The notes beneath the pieces were generated by a model. The model saw nothing but the letters and a program-made list of their open reading frames with translations. It did no database searches and had not been told where the DNA came from. A stretch of DNA of 64,000 bases from Warburgia ugandensis. Lineage: Eukaryota; Streptophyta; Magnoliopsida; Canellales; Canellaceae. The position numbers were made by a program, and so were the translations under genes. This document shows positions 58,721 through 64,000 of the stretch, piece by piece (within the stretch, counting starts at the first letter, position 1; the number at the start of each line of letters is the position of its first letter). The DNA lies in contig CP141134.1 in assembly GCA_035236585.1 (NCBI GenBank), forward strand, positions 19,212,414 through 19,276,413, read 5' to 3'.

Positions 58721-60587
58721 TAGGATAGTGTTGAGTTAGTAATGAGTCTTGCATACATATTGATGCATTCATCACTATACATTATTTTGCATCATTGTTA
58801 GGTTGCATCAAAATTTCCACCAAGAGAGCTACGTACATCATATCTAGCATACACATCATTCAGGTACAATTCTTCACCCCATTGTCATCCACTTTTGTTA
58901 GATTAGTTGCCCATGGTGTCTAGCTTCAAACATTGAGGACAATGTTAAATTGAAGTCTGAAAGTATAGTATTTCAAAATTTGATGTGTTCAGTGTAGGTT
59001 TTTTTAGTATTTTTTGTCAACTTTTGAGTGAAAATTTTTAATTTCTTTAGGTGCTGTGTAAGTTCCTTTGCAATGATGAGATGGAAGTTGTTGGAATTTT
59101 CAACATTCAATGTTATCTTTGGACTTTAGCATATTAATAGATTTTCATACAATATGTTCATTTTATTATCCTTTTTCTAGATTTTTCTATGAAAATTGAT
59201 ATCGAAACACTTATTACACATTAGCCAGATGGACATAGTCTAGGTCAAAGAGTTAGTATAACTTAGAGATCCTGAAGAAAACTAGTGGAGGGCTTATAAA
59301 CCATGAGAGAATAGAGCTATTCTTCTTTTGAAAGGTTTATATATAAATTTAGATTTTTCTTCAAGGGGCATTAATTTGCAGTTGGTCTCATTATCTTTTG
59401 TTTTGATCAACTATTGAGAACCATCATTCACATGTTATACTAGAGATCTCTGAAGTTTATGAACACATTTAAGTTGTACGAAACTTGGGAAATGATAGAT
59501 GTCATTCTAGATTAACGTAGAGCTTGTAAACCACACTAAGTTATTCTTTACTAGTCAACCCTTTAAGTGTTTACATTACAGCCTTTTCTTATGATTCATT
59601 TAATCATTACCCATATTAACCCTATAATGTATCCATTACCCATTGTGTTTTGGAAATATGTAGAGATGGTTGGAAAACTATCTTGATGAACTAGTATTAA
59701 CAATATAAGTTTAGGAAATGAACATCAAAATGTCTCAAACTAGAATATCTCAAAAGTGGAACCAGGCCATTCTCAAAATCAAGTGATGAAAAAGGAGAGA
59801 GAGAAGAAAGAGAAAGTGAATCAAAAGAAGAATGTTCACTCTCACATGTGTGAAAAGAAGATTGTGAATACTTCAATAGAAGACCTTTACATGTAATGAA
59901 GAACATTTAGTTTACCCTTATACTACTTTCTTTGATAAGCTTGTTCCAAGCCTTATGTTTTATCCTAGTAAAATACCTACCTTGATCTTAAGAGTAGTAT
60001 GGCTTGGATGTGAAAATGCATGAGTAGGGATTATGGTAGAGTGTAATATTCTTAATAATTGATTTCCTTTTCATAAAATCATTCATCATTTGTCGATTTC
60101 TTTTGTTTTTTCTTATGATATGTGCAAGAAAATTTGCTTTTAATATCTATTCTGCTCAAATATTGATGAAAGTTATTATTGCCCTCTGCAAAGTTTCTTT
60201 TTGAGTGTTGACTATATCTTGTGAGATTTGATGTCGAAGCATATTTTTGAATGAAAAATCAAGTTATAGTTACTTAGAGACAAAAAATTATCTATATGTT
60301 GGAATTTCACACACACATTCTGAGGTTTGAGTGCCAATAGAATGCCTCAAGCAAAAGGGAAGGATTTTGAATTATTATTTATCTTTATTAACGTACTAAA
60401 GTTGGATAGCTAATTAACAGAAGAAAATTATATTAGAGAAATGAATGAGTTGCAATATAAGCTTTTATATTTTAATGTTTATAAATATCATTTTTGGAAA
60501 TACTTATTCGACAATAACTCATCCACTAGGGGTAACCTAGGAGTTTAAAGGGTTTCTAGATATGCTAAATCCAGATGACATAATTAT
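58721..60587 (+). other. 3' UTR of fragment F
   Basis: Holds the hairpin CATTGAGGACAATG (58931-58944) and the pre-polypurine block 'aactcatccactaggggtaac' in pieces (60525-60550). It breaks off near 60570, before a polypurine tract. No gene; the minus-strand frame at 59697-59906 is serine-rich translation of a purine tract. Confidence 0.65.
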
Positions 60588-61264
60588 AGGGATATTTTAT
60601 ATACACATAATTATTACAATTAATACCCTTAGAAGATACCTTTGCAAATCCTAAAATTACTCAATTTATTGTTAATTATGTTTTTTTTTTTTGTATTTTT
60701 CAAGGTAAAGGTTAAATGGAATAATTTGTGTATTTTTTATCATTTAAAACCCTAAAAAGAAGCTTGTCCATCATCTAAGCAAAACCTTGGGCCCACACTT
60801 TCAAAACCAAGGGCAAAAGAGTTCAAAGAGTAATGAAGGCTAAATATGTGATGCCCTGGGTTCTTAAACAATGTTAAAGTCATTTTTCAGAAGTCGTTTC
60901 TTTTTGAAAAACATACAATGGGTTAGGGTTCAGGGATATTTTATATACACATAATTATTAGAATTAATACCCTTAGAAGATACCTTTGCAAATCCTAAAA
61001 TTACTCAATTTATTGTTAATTATGTTTTTTTTTTTTGTATTTTTCAAGGTAAAGGTTAAATGGAATAATTTGTGTATTTTTTATCATTTAAAACCCTAAA
61101 AAGAAGCTTGTCCATCATCTAAGCAAAACCTTGGGCCCACACTTTCAAAACCAAGGGCAAAAGAGTTCAAAGAGCAATGAAGGCTAAATATGTGATGCCC
61201 TGGGTTTTTAAACAATGTTAAAGTCATTTTTCAGAAGTCGTTTCTTTTTGAAAAACATACAATG
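60588..61264. repeat. 344-bp tandem duplication, nearly identical
   Basis: 60588-60931 is repeated from 60932, and the match ends at 61264. Only three substitutions were seen in about 333 aligned bases, and both copies keep a run of 12 T. Each contains 'tgtgatgccctggg', which looks like an LTR start. Confidence 0.95.
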
Positions 61265-63250
61265 AAACATTTTACTTTGAAGATACTTTTCCAAAAATCT
61301 AGGTTTCAAATATTTCACAAAAACTTAGATTTAATGGAAAAATGGGCATTCATTTCTACTAAAAATCTAACAAAGTCTCCTATATATGTTGGACATTGGC
61401 ACTTAATGCATGCAATGTGTCAACCTGATAAAAATACTCATGACTAATAATATAAAAATATGTGGAGACTCAGACTCCATTTCAACTTATTTGAGGGCAT
61501 AAAAAGGATTTTTAAATACATCATAATCAAAATCAAGATTAACACAAAATAAGACTAGAATCTACTTCATGTCAAAGTCTACACTCCATATGCATATATC
61601 AGATGTATAAAATTCCACATATTTTACATCTATAAAGTCCAAAAGAGATACTAATCAAAATGAACTTCTACACATATATCAATGGAGTCAGCATGAGCAA
61701 TTGTAGATCATGTCCACTCCTTTAAAATGTTGAAGCTAATCCAAATCACTGCCTTCTATTTAAGATATTGTAAATAAAAATTTTACAATATCTAAGCAAG
61801 CTATGCTTGTCTAAGTGTCTAACATCATATTTAATAGTTCTCATGATATTAAATGAAAATAAGTTTTCAAACTAGAATACAGTTACAAGATCATAATTCA
61901 TTCATAAAATTATTTCTACAAAGCATGATTCTTTCATGAAATTATAAACAATTAGGCATATCAAGATAATCTAGTATTATGAAGAGGCATATATGTCCAA
62001 AAAGAATTTAAAGTGAAAAATTACAATAAATCCATGCCAATGCCATTCATGCTCTTTACAAACCATCTCTGATAAGTAATAATGCTTTTAAGAAGAAAAA
62101 AATCTCTAAACTCTTAAATAAGTGTAAAAATTCAATCATCTATAAGGACACTATATCATGGGGTCCCATGAGTGCCTCAACCACTCGTAATCTGATCATG
62201 AGTTTGTAGCTCACATACCCAACTAAGCATATATCCTGATCATGTATAATCACAGTACAATCCTAAACTGCATATATATAAAAGCATTAAATCAAGTTCA
62301 TGAGGTGAAATACAATTATGTCTTTTTCATAATTAAATTTAGTTGTGATGCTACAAGAATTTAAAATCTGCTATGCATTCATATTTGTGTCAATCCAAAT
62401 GATTTATAGAACATGCCAGCTAGTAACACAAGATCAAAATCATAATAAACTCGTAAAACTCATAAATCTCAATGCAATAGGTCATCCTAATTATACTTGA
62501 GCCCACATCAGCCTAGTCATCTACTCACACCATAAAATATCTTGGCATCATCATGCCACATCAACTTAGGTCCTATCACTCAAACTCAGTCCATCTGCAT
62601 GCTCACTGCTGATACCGTAGTCAAGAGAATTTGTCCATGTGCATGGAAAGTTGTGGACCACTCCCGCAGGGCCTTCCCATGATGCCCAAACTATAAAATG
62701 CCTATCATGGCTATATCAGGTATCTAAATATTGAATGGGGAAGGCCTACTCAACAACCCTCTAATAAAGCATCAATTGGAGAAAGCAGCATCTAAAATAA
62801 ATCAAGGAAAACAAAGCAACAAATTTGGTATCCAGTGCAAATCATCATTCATATACTAACCAAAAGCATCACTCATGCATCATTTTAAATCATGCTATAT
62901 TTTCATATTTCATAATTATGTCATACTGTAGATTAAGCCAAAACCATGAATCAATCAGATACAATCTTTTCAATGTAATTCAAATGTATCCAATAGATGA
63001 CAATTCACTGGCATTTGATCAGGATAAAAAAATACAATTATCTCATGGAACTGCAGTGCCAATAGTGATGTTAGAACACCTACATGTGACTACAGTGCTA
63101 AAAATTTTCAAAATCCATAGAAACAATCAATCTCAACCTCTATTACACAAGTTTAGGAAACATGCATTCAACTTCATCAATTAACCTTCATAGATACATC
63201 AAATCTTAAGTATAATTGTTATGGCTCTCAATGCACCATCCAATCTATAG
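61191..63250. other. LTR-like non-coding DNA starting TGTGATGCCC
   Basis: The start resembles the TGTGACGCCC start of Del/Tekay-type LTRs, but no polypurine tract precedes it and no end was found. A GC-richer patch at 62630-62690 ('ccactcccgcagggccttcc') looks like a weak inverse of sequence near 48310, which would suggest the opposite orientation. No coding similarity; frames at 61262-61447 and 62825-63184 are not recognised. Confidence 0.3.
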
Positions 63251-63399
63251 ATCACGCTAAATTGTATCATGTCTAAGTCCTTGGAAATCCATTTTTTAGT
63301 CCTTGATTGATGTCAAAGATCTTCAATCCAATGACATGACCACCGATCTTGTGGTTTGGTGCTATAATTGAGTCATGTAATTGTAAATCTTCATTGATT

Positions 63400-63970
63400 T
63401 CAATTAGATCGAGCTTTAAAATTATAATTTCCTATGGATTTATTAGTGTTGATTATTATATGCATTAATAATAATATAATGGGTAGATCATAGAAATAGA
63501 AGAGTTAAATTCTTAATGATCATGCCTTTGATCCAAAATTACGAGAATGGATGGCATAGATCAAAAGTTTCAGTCATTGATCAAGGAAATGGAGCACCCA
63601 AGCACACAAATCTAAGTTCTTATAGCTAATGAATGGTCAGATCAAAGCATAAGATTGAATCAATAATATATCGATGGTCCAATGTTAGGTCTACTATTGA
63701 TCTAAATGGAAACTTGATTAATCATTGATCTACGTGCTATACATCAGATCAAGGGCCAAATTAGTCACAGATCAAGTTGTTAATGATCAATTTGATTACC
63801 AGATCATGATCAATGATTGGATTCCTTTTGGATTGTCAGGATGTAACTAGATCGCAGACATGCATTGTTGTTGCAGTTGGATCTCCATAAATACTATTAT
63901 GATCATAGAATAACCTTAGGGCTTTTGTTTTTGGCATCAAGGATGACACAATGAATGGCTCAGATCTCCA
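63400..63970. repeat. GATC-rich tract
   Basis: GATC occurs 18 times between 63407 and 63967, often as ttGATCa or caGATCaa. About two would be expected at this base composition. No regular period was found. The unit may be a very diverged short repeat. Confidence 0.6.
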
Positions 63971-64000
63971 ATCTAGGTCATCATCTTTGGTGTGCAAACT

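Noticed and set aside
59697..59906. Serine-rich minus-strand frame
   Set aside because: Low-complexity translation of a purine-rich UTR stretch.
1..64000. CRISPR array, bacterial operon, rRNA or organellar insertion
   Set aside because: No regularly spaced identical repeats with spacers, no Shine-Dalgarno-linked gene series and no rRNA or plastid sequence was seen; the whole window reads as plant nuclear repeats.

Overview
This is gene-poor, AT-rich nuclear DNA of a flowering plant, with no bacterial or organellar signals. Nearly all of it can be read as transposable elements inserted into one another and decayed. No intact host gene, tRNA, rRNA or CRISPR array was found. The transposon families (Athila-like Ty3/gypsy elements with tRNA-Asp primer sites, a large CACTA/En-Spm element, a plant L1-type LINE tail) fit a large, repeat-rich plant genome. 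A monocot is possible, but the sequence does not settle the taxon.

Layout. Element D (Athila-like, + strand) opens the window: LTR end (1-2603), primer site, leader, then decayed gag (22680-24283). A CACTA transposon (3238-22676, genes on the - strand, 3-bp target duplication TGC) split D's leader. It carries a TNP2-type transposase pseudogene (about 18.97-22.12 kb) and a second spliced gene with a Transposase_24-like part and an Ulp1-like C-terminus (about 4.12-7.29 kb). Inside the CACTA lie a non-autonomous gag-only LTR retrotransposon (A2, 7985-15676, - strand), a truncated LINE, a TC microsatellite with an exact 133-bp tandem duplication, and the orphan end of a second CACTA-like element.

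Element C (Athila-like, - strand, 24284 to about 33300) inserted in D's gag and has lost its 5' end. Next is an unclassified stretch holding a diverged minisatellite. Element B (34143-47521, + strand, both LTRs, TSD CATCA) inserted into that minisatellite and is the most complete retrotransposon here. The unclassified DNA resumes at 47522. It is followed by element E (about 48898-58187, Athila-like, gag and protease only, 5' LTR truncated) and by a pol/3'-UTR fragment F (58188 to about 60587) that could be the distal part of D. The right end has a nearly identical 344-bp tandem duplication, an LTR-like stretch starting TGTGATGCCC, and a GATC-rich tract.

How the parts work. No element looks able to move by itself. 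C and E have lost the protease active-site region, C's reverse transcriptase has NN in place of the catalytic DD, B has lost the first part of integrase, and both CACTA genes carry many stops. The most informative signals are non-coding. The Athila-like elements share a small CATTG/CAATG hairpin after the coding region, a conserved block just before the polypurine tract, and a leader motif. Their primer sites have decayed almost entirely by C-to-T and G-to-A transitions. All identities quoted were judged by eye.
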